Virus record (IMG/VR): IMGVR_UViG_3300030333_001790 | Span: 1 to 39,187 of that record | Direction: 5' to 3' (one strand) | Origin: a virus | Length of the DNA: 39,187 bases | Shown: positions 16,893-26,306 of the stretch, one piece after another | Layout of the letters: each line of letters starts with the position of its first letter | How positions within the stretch are numbered: position 1 is the first letter of the stretch | Position numbers and translations under genes: made by a program | Notes under the pieces: model-generated | Database searches by the model: none | What the model was told of the DNA's origin: nothing | What the model saw: only the letters and a program-made list of their open reading frames with translations

Positions 16893-19800
16893 ATGCCACA
16901 GGAAACAAATCTAAACGTCGCTCCTTACTTTGACGATTTTGATGCAAAAGATACTTATTGTAAAATATTATTTAAACCAGGATTGCCAGTTCAAGCAAGA
17001 GAACTGACAGGAGTACAATCTCTTCTCCAAAATCAAATTGAAAAATTTGGTCAACATATATTTAAAGATGGTGCCTCAGTAACTGGAGGTGGAATTAGAT
17101 ATAATGGTGCTTATGATTCAATTAGAATTCAAGTATCAAATGAAGGTATAAATGTAGAATCATATCTAGATGATTTACTAGGCAAAGTAGTAATAGGTAG
17201 CGCATCTGGAGTAAAGGCAAAAATAAAATCATACATAGGAAGAGTTACTGGTGGCAATTGGTATGTTTTATTTGTTACATATTTGAACACTGCTGGAGAG
17301 GGTAATGAGGTATTTACACCTGGAGAGAGTTTATTATTAGATAATAATTCAATAAGCACCAGAACAGGAGTTATATTTCAACCAGGTGAACCTGTTGCTC
17401 AATTAACAACTGAAGCATGTTCTTTTATTGGATCTGCTGCTGTTTTGTCTGAGGGTATCTATTTTGTAAGAGGATATTTTTTAGAAGTAAAATCTCAAAC
17501 TTTGATATTAGATCCATATCGTAATGATGGTAATTTTAATGTTGGATTGCGTATTCAAGAATCAATTGTTACTTCTGATTTAGATGAATCTTTAACTGAC
17601 AACGCTTCTGGATTTAGTAATTTTACAGCACCAGGTGCTGATAGACTAAGTATATCTGTGCGTTTAACATCTCTTCCACCAGAGGAAACTAAACCATCAA
17701 ACTTTATAAATTTGATGGAAATCAGAGGTGGTGAATTAATATATGTACGTAGAGAAAGTGATTATAATGAGTTGGGAGATGAATTAGCAAAAAGAACTTT
17801 TGATGAGTCTGGAAACTATTACATTAGACCATTCTCATTAACTGCCAAAAATACATTGAATGATTTTGAAGGTAATAATGGTATATTTAATTCAAATCAA
17901 AAAACTTATAACAATAATACTCCAAGTGATGATTTAGGAACTTATAAGTTATCACCAGGAAAAGCATATGTGGAAGGATATGATATAGAAACTATTGTTC
18001 CTACATTTTTAGATTTTGATAAACCAAGAACAACAAAACTTTTAGAATCTCAAAGTATTAATTATGTTACAGGACCTACTTTTACTTTAAATAGAGTTTC
18101 TGGCTCTCCTATCATAGGAATAGGAACAGATTATACTGTAAGTTTAAGAGATCAAAGAATAGGGGCTGCTTCAACTACTGCTGCTGGTAAAGAGATAGGA
18201 TTAGCACGTGTATATGATTTTGCTCTAGAGTCTGGATCATATAATAGTTCAGTCCCCACAGAGAATGAGTGGGATATAGCTTTGTATGATATACAAACCT
18301 ATACTAATTTAACTTTAAATACTAATCCAAAAGATGCTCTAGTTGTTCCTACACATATCAAAGGTAAGTCTAGTGGAGCTACAGGTTTCTTAAGATATAA
18401 TTCTGTTGGAACTGCTGTTACTGCGTATAATACTAAGGGTAAGTTTATACCTGGAGAACAATTAATTTTTAATGGAATAGAGAGTGGAAATGTTGCTGCA
18501 GCATCTACATCCTTTACTACTAGTGATATCAAATCTATTAATGGAACTGTAAGCACAGCAAGCACTTTTAATGCTGACGTAAAACAAACTTTATTTTCTA
18601 ATCTTGGAGAAGTTAATATTAGTGCAGCAACAACTTCAGGAGCTTCTCTAGGAATTTCAACAGTTACTAGTGCAGATCCAAGTAAGTTTTTTATTGGAAT
18701 TGCAACAGTTGGAAATATCGTAGAATATAGTAATCCAGGTAAAAGTATAGTATCCTATGCAAGAGTTGAAAGTGTTTCTCAAAATTCTCTTACCATATCT
18801 GGAGTAACCACAGTTGGTGGTGTTTGTGATGGTGGTCTTCCCACAGTAATAGCTGGTGATGCTACTTCTGGAGAGATAAATCCCTCTAATTTTAAAATAT
18901 TAACTTCACAATTCCAATCTTCTACTGACAATGATTTATATACTCATCTACCCAAGAAAAATGTATCTAATGTAGATTTAACAAATTCTCATATTACTAT
19001 TAAAAAACAATTTGATGTTACCATTACTGGAAATTCTACTGGAACAATCAGCAGTGGAAGTTCTGATGAAACTTTCTTACCTTATGATGAAGAAGATTAC
19101 ACATTAATAAGAACTGATGGTAGCACTGAACCTTTATCTTCAGATAAATTTGTTTTTAACTCAGGTTCTACTCAAGTGACAATTAATGGACTAGGAACTG
19201 ACAGTCCAGCAAAATTGATAGCCACATTGAGAAAAATAAATGTAAAATCAAAAATAAAAGAAAAACAAAAAATTAATTTATTAACTGTAGTAGGTTCAGC
19301 TAATTCAACATCTGGTATTGGAACAACCACATTAAATGATGGATTAACTTTTAATTCAGTTTTTGGAACAAGGGTTCAAGATGGTGAAATTTCTTTAAAT
19401 GTTCCTGATGTCACAGAAGTATTTGGAATATATGAATCCTCTAATGTCAATGATCCAACTCTACCAATATTAACTTTAACTTCTATTAATAGTTCTACAG
19501 GTAGAACTGGTGATCTTTTGATTGGAGAAAAATTTGTTGGAGATACAAGCAAGTCAACTGGAATATATGTTAAGAAAAGCACTGACGCTGCTATTGAATT
19601 TACTCTATTAAATGATTTTGATCTTCAGATAGGAGAAATAGTAACTTTCCAAGAGTCTGGAATTAGAGCAACAGTTGGAGCTGTGGCATTAAGTTCTAAT
19701 AATATAACTGATGAATTTACTTATGATGATGGTCAGAGAAATACAATCTATGATTATGCCAGAATAGTGAGAAAATCTGGATATGATGCACCCACAAAGA

Positions 19801-22800
19801 GAATAAGCATAATATTTGAATCTGCATTTTTTACTGCAGCAGACACTGGAGATATCACAACTGTCAATTCATATGATAATTTTGATTATGGTGATTTACA
19901 TGTAATCAATAATTGTAGAGTAAGTGATCTCATTGATATTAGACCTAGAGTTTCTGATTTTACAGGAACATCTCGTTCTCCATTTGAGTTTTTAGGTAGA
20001 TCATTTACCTCATCAGGAAATTCTGCTAAGAATATTTTAGCATCTGACAAATCTATATTATTAGATTACTCTTTCTTCCTTCCTAGATGTGATAAAATTT
20101 ACTTATCTAAAAATGGTGAGTTTCAATTAATAAAAGGAATTCCTGCTGAAACTCCAGAGTTTCCAGTGCCAATAGATGGTGCATTAGAAATAGCATCAAT
20201 TAAATTACCTGCTTACTTATTTGAAGTGAATAATGCAAGTATTACTCTTGCAAACTATAAGAGATATCAAATGAGTGATATCAATAAACTTGAGAAAAGA
20301 ATTGAAAACTTAGAATTTTTCACATCTCTTTCTTTGTTGGAAAGTGATACATTAAACATGCAAATTACTGATACAGATGGATTAAATAGATTTAAATCTG
20401 GTTTCTTTGTTGATGATTTTTCCAATACAGAAAATCAACTTAAAACCACCATAGTTAAAAATTCTATAGATTATCATAATGGAGAGTTAAGACCATCTCA
20501 TCATACCACTGAATTAGATCTTAAATTAGATTTAAATAGTGCTAATGGTATTAGAAAAACTGGAAGAGTATTAACTTTAGATTATGATGAAGTTGTACAT
20601 ATTGAACAACCTTTTGCTACAAGAGTTGAAAATATAACACCTTACTTAGTAAGTTATTATGGTGGAACTGTAGATCTAGTTCCAGATAGTGACATATGGC
20701 TTGATGAAGTTACATTAGAAGCTAAGCATGATGATTTAGTAACTTACACAAATACCTCTGAACAATTAGATGCCGCAGGATTTGATTCTAGAACTGGATA
20801 TGGTCCTGTAACATGGAGTTCTTGGTCTGATAATTGGACTGGATATAAAGAAAACTGGTCAGACACAACTAATGATTGGGTTCATGATCAACTTATTCAA
20901 ACCACTACTGTAAATCAACAAAGAGTTGGACAATCTAGTAGAACAGCAAGTAAAAGTTTAGTTAGAGAAACATTTAGCACTATTAATGAAGGTCCAAAGG
21001 TAATCAACACGCAGATTGCCTCTAACATGAGGTCTAGAAATATTAAATTTGATGCTAGAACTTTAAAACCATCAACAGGACTTTTTGCTTTCTTTGATGG
21101 TCAAGATGTATCAAAGTATATAATTCCTAAACTTCTTGAAATTACAATGACTACTGGTACATTCCAAGTAGGTGAAACTGTAATAGGAACCACTGCTAAT
21201 GGTAAGGAGTTGATAAGATTTAAGGTAGCACAATCAAATCATAAACGTGGACCTTTTGATGCTCCTACACAAACTTATAAATCTAATCCATATTATCAGT
21301 TTACTCCTCTCTTTTCAGGTGGAACTGGAAGAACTTTGGGTGCAGTTATAGTAGATAACATAGTACCAGAATCATCTACTACAACTTCTAACACATCTTC
21401 TACTTCATCAGATTTAGTTGATGTTCCTGAATTGTATTCCTCTACATCTAGCCTACTAAACATAGATTTAGATACTCTAGCAGAAAAAGCAGATAATACA
21501 TTCTTTGGACATGTTGAAACTGGTCTTACATTGGTTGGAGAAACATCAAGTGCTCAAGCTACAATTTCTAATTTAAGATTAAGAAGTGATGTGGTTGGTA
21601 GTGTTCTTGGATCTTTCTTTATTCCTGATCCTAATGAGATTACTTCACCAAAATTTGAAACAGGGAAGAAAGTTTTTAGACTTACTAGTAGTAATGTTAA
21701 TAGTCAAATATCAGCAAATGTTTCTACTGATGTTTCAAAGGTATTTGAATCTAGTGGAACTATTAACACCCTACAATCTACCATCATTAGTGTAAAAAAT
21801 ATAGCAACTGATGTTTTAACTAAAGTTGAAAGTAAGTCCATATCAGGTCCTATTACCACAACTTCATCTAGTAAAACAATTAGCACTAGACCTACAGAGC
21901 AAACTGTTCATTACATAGAGGAAGTCAAGGATGTCGTAGTGGATGTCACTGGTAATAATGAAGTGACTGACACTTTCTCAGAACAACCAACATTTATTGG
22001 TAAATTAAGTGATCAAGAATCATATAACACTGGTATTGTTCCTGTTACTGATGAAAACAATAATGTAACAATTCAAGTTAATGATCCTATTGCTGCTGCC
22101 TACGCTAAGTTTGAAGATGTTGGACAAGCACCACCAGATCAAGGTGCTGTAAAATATTGGACTGCAGCAATTGCTTTAGAATTAGGTGCTGATGCTAGTT
22201 CATCTGATATTCAAGCAAGAATGGAGGAGCATCTTGAATTTGCTCAAGATAAAGAGGCAGTGGCAGATTTTGAAGCAAGTGAAGCAGGTAAAGCTGCAGC
22301 TGGAGAAACTTTTGCAGCTATTGCAGCAGAAACTGGTATAACAGATAAAGGTGGTTATGCTGCATTAACTAAAGAATGTGGATTTGGTGTTAGAGACCCT
22401 CTTGCTCAATCATTCTTTGTAGGTAATGCAATATATGTAACTAAGGTAGATCTTTACTTTGGATCAAAAGATCAATTCTTACCATGTAGTGTTCAATTAA
22501 GAACAATGAATCTTGGAGTTCCTACCACAGAGATAATTCCTTTTGGTGAGGTAGTGTTAGATCCTGAAGATATTAACATATCTGATGATGCATCTATTCC
22601 TACTACAGTAACATTTCCATCTCCAGTATATTTACCAGAAAATAAATCTTACGCAGTAGTTTTATTATCTACAAGTAATGAATATACTGCTTGGATTTCT
22701 AGAATGGGTGAGACTGATGTTCAAACTAGAGATAGACCTGAAGCAGAGCAAGTGGTTGTTAATCAACAACCCACTCTAGGTTCTTTATTTAAATCACAAA

Positions 22801-24848
22801 ATGGAGAGACCTGGAATGCTAGTCAGTATGAGGATCTTAAGTTTACTCTTTATAGAGCAAGATTTAGTGAGAGATCTGGAACCATCAATTTTGTAAATCC
22901 ACCTTTGGTTACATTCTCTGATGATGTTCCACCTCTTCTTAAAGATTCATTTGAAATTAAATCAAATAAAATTAGAATTGGTTTTAACACAACCATATCT
23001 GATACTGGAATAACAATTGGAAATATTGTTCAACAAAATGGTAGCAATGCCACAGGAAGATTTGTTGGTGCTGCAGGAACAGCAACTGGCAATTTAACAA
23101 TCACTAACTCTGGTATTGGATATACACCCTCATCTGGTAGTGAAACATATAATCATGTTCCTATGGTGACTCAAACTGGGGGTGGAAGAAATGGAACATT
23201 GAACATGACTATAACCAATGGAGTGGCAGTTGCTGCTACTGTTGTTAATGGTGGAACTGGATATTCCATTGGAGATGTGGTTGGAGTATCCACTGTGGGA
23301 TTAACATCATTGGGACAAGGTATTAAATTCTCAATTGCTTCCATCACTGGAACTAATGAATTTGTTCTTGACAATGTTCAAGGTGATTTTGAAACTGGTT
23401 CTACTAAAACTATTCAATATGTCACAGGTGCTGGTGTAACCACACTAAATCACTCTGCTGGTGGAAATGTTTTATTGTCAGATTCTCCTGTAACTATTGA
23501 TGATGGACTTCATATAAAAGTCAATCAAAAAAATCATGGAATGTATTCAACTCAAAATGTAGTTGCTATAAATGATGTAACCTCAGATGTTCAACCAACT
23601 GTCTTAGCTGCAGATTATGATTCAGCATCAACTGGATCTATATCTTTAGATGATGCTACAGATTTTGCTGAATTTGAAAGTGTGGGTGTTGGTTCTACCA
23701 ATCTAGGTTATGTCAAGGTTGGAAGTGAGATACTTTCTTACAGTGGAGTAAGCAATAACACTTTAACTGGAGTTACTAGAGGAGTTGATTCAACCAAAAC
23801 ACTATCACACAGTGCTCTTGATATAGTCAACAAATATGAGTTAAATGGTATTTCATTGAGAAGAATTAATACTAATCACAATTTAGCAGATGCTACTGTG
23901 ACCAATCCTCAAGGTTTAGATTTCTTCAATATAAAAATTGACACATCTGCTAATGGAGTGGATAGATCTGTAGGAACTAGTCTTCCAAAATTAAAATTCA
24001 AACAAACCAAATCTTCTGGTGGATCAAAAATTGTATCTACTGAAAATATACCATTTGAAATAATAACTCCCATAGTTCAAAATGTTACTCCAGCAGGAAC
24101 TACTTTAACAGCACAAGTAAGAACCATTACATCATCTAGTGTTGATGGATCAGAACCTCCATTTGTTGATAAGGGATTTGAAAATATTAGTCTAGAGGGT
24201 GATAACTATATGTCTACCCCTAGAATGATAGCTTCTAGAGTTAATGAGACAACATCATTGCCAAATCTTCCAGATAATAAATCACTCACTATGAGTTTAT
24301 CTTTCTTTGGAGCAGATCCAACTCTTTCTCCAATAGTTGATTTAGATAGGATTGGGGTCATATTATGCTCTAATAGATTGAATCAACCAATCACTGATTA
24401 TGTGACAGACAATAGAGTTAACACACTGAAAGATGATCCTAATGCATTTGTTTATGCATGTAAACCAATCACTTTGAAATCTGGAGCTACAGGAATTAAG
24501 ATTCACATGGAAGCACACATTAATGTTACTAGTGACATAAGAGCATTCTATGCTGTTTCAGAGGGTCCTAATGATGAGTTAATCTATCAACCATTTCCTG
24601 GTCATACCAACTTATTGACAACTGGACAAATTATAGATCCAGCAAAAAATAATGGATTACCTGATACTTTAACTGCTAAAACAGATGTTATAGCATATAC
24701 AGCAAATCAAGTAATTTATAATGATTATGAGTTTACTATTGATGATTTACCAACCTTTAGATACTTTAGTATCAAATTAGTGGGAACTGGTACTAATCAA
24801 GCTCAACCACCTAGAGTTAAAAACCTTAGAGTTATTGCACTTGCATAA
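16893..24848 (+). CDS. giant DUF4815-type virion structural protein (2651 residues)
   Basis: The N-terminus carries the DUF4815 signature: FDDFDAKDTYCKILFKPG, then LPVQARELTGVQSLLQNQI (residues about 14-50) and a Gly-rich GGGIRYNG. Further along are LEKRIENLEFFTSLSLLE (about 1132-1150), a Trp-rich stretch (five Trp near 1307-1330), and a conserved RSRNIKFDARTLKPSTG followed by FFDGQDVSKYI (about 1380-1410). Then come an Ala-rich helical insert (about 1731-1831) and a domain beginning DPLAQSFFVGNAIYVTKVDL (about 1835-1945). The last third has two GSGYT-type repeats, an HG-type repeat and a SEILSYSG module. It occupies the gp9-gp12 region of the T4 order, so a role as peripheral baseplate or tail fibre connector is likely but inferred. 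Confidence 0.8.
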   Translation: MPQETNLNVAPYFDDFDAKDTYCKILFKPGLPVQARELTGVQSLLQNQIEKFGQHIFKDGASVTGGGIRYNGAYDSIRIQVSNEGINVESYLDDLLGKVVIGSASGVKAKIKSYIGRVTGGNWYVLFVTYLNTAGEGNEVFTPGESLLLDNNSISTRTGVIFQPGEPVAQLTTEACSFIGSAAVLSEGIYFVRGYFLEVKSQTLILDPYRNDGNFNVGLRIQESIVTSDLDESLTDNASGFSNFTAPGADRLSISVRLTSLPPEETKPSNFINLMEIRGGELIYVRRESDYNELGDELAKRTFDESGNYYIRPFSLTAKNTLNDFEGNNGIFNSNQKTYNNNTPSDDLGTYKLSPGKAYVEGYDIETIVPTFLDFDKPRTTKLLESQSINYVTGPTFTLNRVSGSPIIGIGTDYTVSLRDQRIGAASTTAAGKEIGLARVYDFALESGSYNSSVPTENEWDIALYDIQTYTNLTLNTNPKDALVVPTHIKGKSSGATGFLRYNSVGTAVTAYNTKGKFIPGEQLIFNGIESGNVAAASTSFTTSDIKSINGTVSTASTFNADVKQTLFSNLGEVNISAATTSGASLGISTVTSADPSKFFIGIATVGNIVEYSNPGKSIVSYARVESVSQNSLTISGVTTVGGVCDGGLPTVIAGDATSGEINPSNFKILTSQFQSSTDNDLYTHLPKKNVSNVDLTNSHITIKKQFDVTITGNSTGTISSGSSDETFLPYDEEDYTLIRTDGSTEPLSSDKFVFNSGSTQVTINGLGTDSPAKLIATLRKINVKSKIKEKQKINLLTVVGSANSTSGIGTTTLNDGLTFNSVFGTRVQDGEISLNVPDVTEVFGIYESSNVNDPTLPILTLTSINSSTGRTGDLLIGEKFVGDTSKSTGIYVKKSTDAAIEFTLLNDFDLQIGEIVTFQESGIRATVGAVALSSNNITDEFTYDDGQRNTIYDYARIVRKSGYDAPTKRISIIFESAFFTAADTGDITTVNSYDNFDYGDLHVINNCRVSDLIDIRPRVSDFTGTSRSPFEFLGRSFTSSGNSAKNILASDKSILLDYSFFLPRCDKIYLSKNGEFQLIKGIPAETPEFPVPIDGALEIASIKLPAYLFEVNNASITLANYKRYQMSDINKLEKRIENLEFFTSLSLLESDTLNMQITDTDGLNRFKSGFFVDDFSNTENQLKTTIVKNSIDYHNGELRPSHHTTELDLKLDLNSANGIRKTGRVLTLDYDEVVHIEQPFATRVENITPYLVSYYGGTVDLVPDSDIWLDEVTLEAKHDDLVTYTNTSEQLDAAGFDSRTGYGPVTWSSWSDNWTGYKENWSDTTNDWVHDQLIQTTTVNQQRVGQSSRTASKSLVRETFSTINEGPKVINTQIASNMRSRNIKFDARTLKPSTGLFAFFDGQDVSKYIIPKLLEITMTTGTFQVGETVIGTTANGKELIRFKVAQSNHKRGPFDAPTQTYKSNPYYQFTPLFSGGTGRTLGAVIVDNIVPESSTTTSNTSSTSSDLVDVPELYSSTSSLLNIDLDTLAEKADNTFFGHVETGLTLVGETSSAQATISNLRLRSDVVGSVLGSFFIPDPNEITSPKFETGKKVFRLTSSNVNSQISANVSTDVSKVFESSGTINTLQSTIISVKNIATDVLTKVESKSISGPITTTSSSKTISTRPTEQTVHYIEEVKDVVVDVTGNNEVTDTFSEQPTFIGKLSDQESYNTGIVPVTDENNNVTIQVNDPIAAAYAKFEDVGQAPPDQGAVKYWTAAIALELGADASSSDIQARMEEHLEFAQDKEAVADFEASEAGKAAAGETFAAIAAETGITDKGGYAALTKECGFGVRDPLAQSFFVGNAIYVTKVDLYFGSKDQFLPCSVQLRTMNLGVPTTEIIPFGEVVLDPEDINISDDASIPTTVTFPSPVYLPENKSYAVVLLSTSNEYTAWISRMGETDVQTRDRPEAEQVVVNQQPTLGSLFKSQNGETWNASQYEDLKFTLYRARFSERSGTINFVNPPLVTFSDDVPPLLKDSFEIKSNKIRIGFNTTISDTGITIGNIVQQNGSNATGRFVGAAGTATGNLTITNSGIGYTPSSGSETYNHVPMVTQTGGGRNGTLNMTITNGVAVAATVVNGGTGYSIGDVVGVSTVGLTSLGQGIKFSIASITGTNEFVLDNVQGDFETGSTKTIQYVTGAGVTTLNHSAGGNVLLSDSPVTIDDGLHIKVNQKNHGMYSTQNVVAINDVTSDVQPTVLAADYDSASTGSISLDDATDFAEFESVGVGSTNLGYVKVGSEILSYSGVSNNTLTGVTRGVDSTKTLSHSALDIVNKYELNGISLRRINTNHNLADATVTNPQGLDFFNIKIDTSANGVDRSVGTSLPKLKFKQTKSSGGSKIVSTENIPFEIITPIVQNVTPAGTTLTAQVRTITSSSVDGSEPPFVDKGFENISLEGDNYMSTPRMIASRVNETTSLPNLPDNKSLTMSLSFFGADPTLSPIVDLDRIGVILCSNRLNQPITDYVTDNRVNTLKDDPNAFVYACKPITLKSGATGIKIHMEAHINVTSDIRAFYAVSEGPNDELIYQPFPGHTNLLTTGQIIDPAKNNGLPDTLTAKTDVIAYTANQVIYNDYEFTIDDLPTFRYFSIKLVGTGTNQAQPPRVKNLRVIALA

Positions 24849-24849
24849 T

Positions 24850-25062
24850 ATGAAAGTAGAAGGACATGTCAATCTTAAACGTGATGACAATAGCAATGCC
24901 ATTGTGAACACTAGTAGTAGTGAATATAATAATTATATTTCACTACGTAATAAAAAAAGACAAGGATCTAATAGAATAGATAATATGGAGAATGAATTGA
25001 AAGATTTAAAGAATGATATTAATGAAATCAAAAATTTACTAAGAGCATTGTCTAATGGCTAA
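24850..25062 (+). CDS. small coiled-coil protein
   Basis: A 70-residue protein read from the ATG at 24850, 1 nt after the stop of the DUF4815-type gene. An in-frame ATG at 24835 would overlap that gene, but the start MKVEGHVNLKRD looks like the N-terminus of small proteins I remember at this position in marine T4-like phages, so I prefer 24850. The C-terminal half (NRIDNMENELKDLKNDINEI) has heptad-like hydrophobic spacing and is probably a coiled coil. It overlaps the next gene by 8 nt. Function unknown; it is probably a minor structural or assembly protein, given its neighbours. Confidence 0.75.
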   Translation: MKVEGHVNLKRDDNSNAIVNTSSSEYNNYISLRNKKRQGSNRIDNMENELKDLKNDINEIKNLLRALSNG

Positions 25063-25441
25063 AAACACTTTTACTTTTGATCCTAGTTCAGGTGTTGCAT
25101 ATGGTGTTAATCTCACCATCAATACAGGGGCAGATTTAGATGCTGACTACACTGTAGTTGGGACTTCTGGAACTGCTTTTGATTTTACTGGATATACTGG
25201 TTCTGCTCAACTTGCAAAGAGTGTTGCCATTGGTGCAACATTAGGTGCTCAAGCAACATTCAATGTTGGTTTCACTAGTGCTAAAGGTGGAGAGTTTAGA
25301 TTATCATTGGGATCTACTGCCACTAGAACTTTGAAGGAAGGTAGATATGTATATGATGTCTTGGTTGGTTCTGGATCATCAATTTTTAGAATAGTGTCAG
25401 GAGATGTGTTAGTAATAGCTGGTATTTCATCAGCACCATAA
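25055..25441 (+). CDS. small beta-rich structural protein, BppU N-domain-like
   Basis: The protein is 128 residues and overlaps the previous gene by 8 nt. The pattern (FDFTGYTGSAQLAKSV, a central strand AQATFNVGFTSAKGGEFRLS, then LKEGRYVYDVLVGSGS and a final GDVLVIAGIS) resembles the immunoglobulin-like N-terminal domain of phage baseplate upper proteins (BppU type). It consists of that domain alone, so it could be a decoration or adaptor subunit. This is pattern recognition, not a search result. The stop codon at 25439-25441 lies inside a late promoter motif that precedes gp13. Confidence 0.75.
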   Translation: MAKNTFTFDPSSGVAYGVNLTINTGADLDADYTVVGTSGTAFDFTGYTGSAQLAKSVAIGATLGAQATFNVGFTSAKGGEFRLSLGSTATRTLKEGRYVYDVLVGSGSSIFRIVSGDVLVIAGISSAP

Positions 25442-25444
25442 ATA
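25437..25444 (+). promoter_or_regulatory. late promoter-like CATAAATA before gp13
   Basis: One mismatch from TATAAATA; it contains the stop codon of the upstream gene and lies 24 nt before the gp13 ATG. Confidence 0.5.
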
Positions 25445-25468
25445 AACTTATAATAGTAAAGTAGATAG

Positions 25469-26302
25469 ATGGCGCAACCCTCCACTAGATCAGAACTCAT
25501 TGATTACTGCAAAAGAAAACTTGGTGCGCCTGTTCTAGAAATAAATGTTGCTGATGAGCAAATAGATGATTTGATAGATGATGCTATTCAATATTTTCAA
25601 GAAAGACATTTTGATGGAGTATATCAAACTTATTTAAAGTACAAGATAACTCAAGAAGATATTGATAGAGGAAAAGCAACTGGTGGTGCAGGTATAACCA
25701 CTAGCACAGTCAACACCACAGTTGGTGTTACCACTCAATTTGATTATACTGAAAATAGCAACTTCCTTCCTATCCCTCCAGAAGTATTAGGAGTAACTAA
25801 AATTTTTCATTTTGATGGAAGTAATACTATCACCAACAACATGTTTAGTGTGAAGTATCAGTTGTTTTTGAATGACATATATTATTGGGGTGCTACTGAA
25901 CTTCTTTCATATGCTATGGTAAAAACTTATCTGGAAGATATTAACTTTTTACTTACCACAGAGAAACAGATAAGATTTAATAAGAGACAAGATAGATTAT
26001 ACTTAGACCTTGATTGGGGTAGTTTATCTGTTGATGATCATCTAGTAATTGATTGCTTTACACTTCTAGATCCAGATTCATACCCTAGAGTCTATAATGA
26101 TTCATTCTTAAAACCATATGCCACTGCACTTATTAAAAGACAGTGGGGACAAAACCTTATGAAGTTTCAGGGAGTTAAGTTGCCAGGTGGAGTAGAATTA
26201 AATGGAAGGGAGATATATGAGGATGCTGAAAAAGACTTAGATAAGATAAGGGAAATGATGTCTAATACTTATGAACTTCCTCCACTAGATATGATAGGTT
26301 AA
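25469..26302 (+). CDS. 13: neck protein gp13
   Basis: Head completion/neck protein that joins the portal vertex to the tail connector. It is 277 residues against 309 in T4. The start SRSELIDYCKRKLGAP-like segment (here TRSELIDYCKRKLGAP, residues 5-20) followed by INVADEQIDDLIDDAIQYFQ is the family hallmark in T4-like phages. The C-terminal part includes ALIKRQWGQNLMKFQGVKLP, a conserved helix-plus-loop. It is followed 4 nt later by gp14, and the gp13-gp14-gp15 order is the same as in T4. A late promoter motif lies just upstream. Confidence 0.93.
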   Translation: MAQPSTRSELIDYCKRKLGAPVLEINVADEQIDDLIDDAIQYFQERHFDGVYQTYLKYKITQEDIDRGKATGGAGITTSTVNTTVGVTTQFDYTENSNFLPIPPEVLGVTKIFHFDGSNTITNNMFSVKYQLFLNDIYYWGATELLSYAMVKTYLEDINFLLTTEKQIRFNKRQDRLYLDLDWGSLSVDDHLVIDCFTLLDPDSYPRVYNDSFLKPYATALIKRQWGQNLMKFQGVKLPGGVELNGREIYEDAEKDLDKIREMMSNTYELPPLDMIG

Positions 26303-26306
26303 TAAT

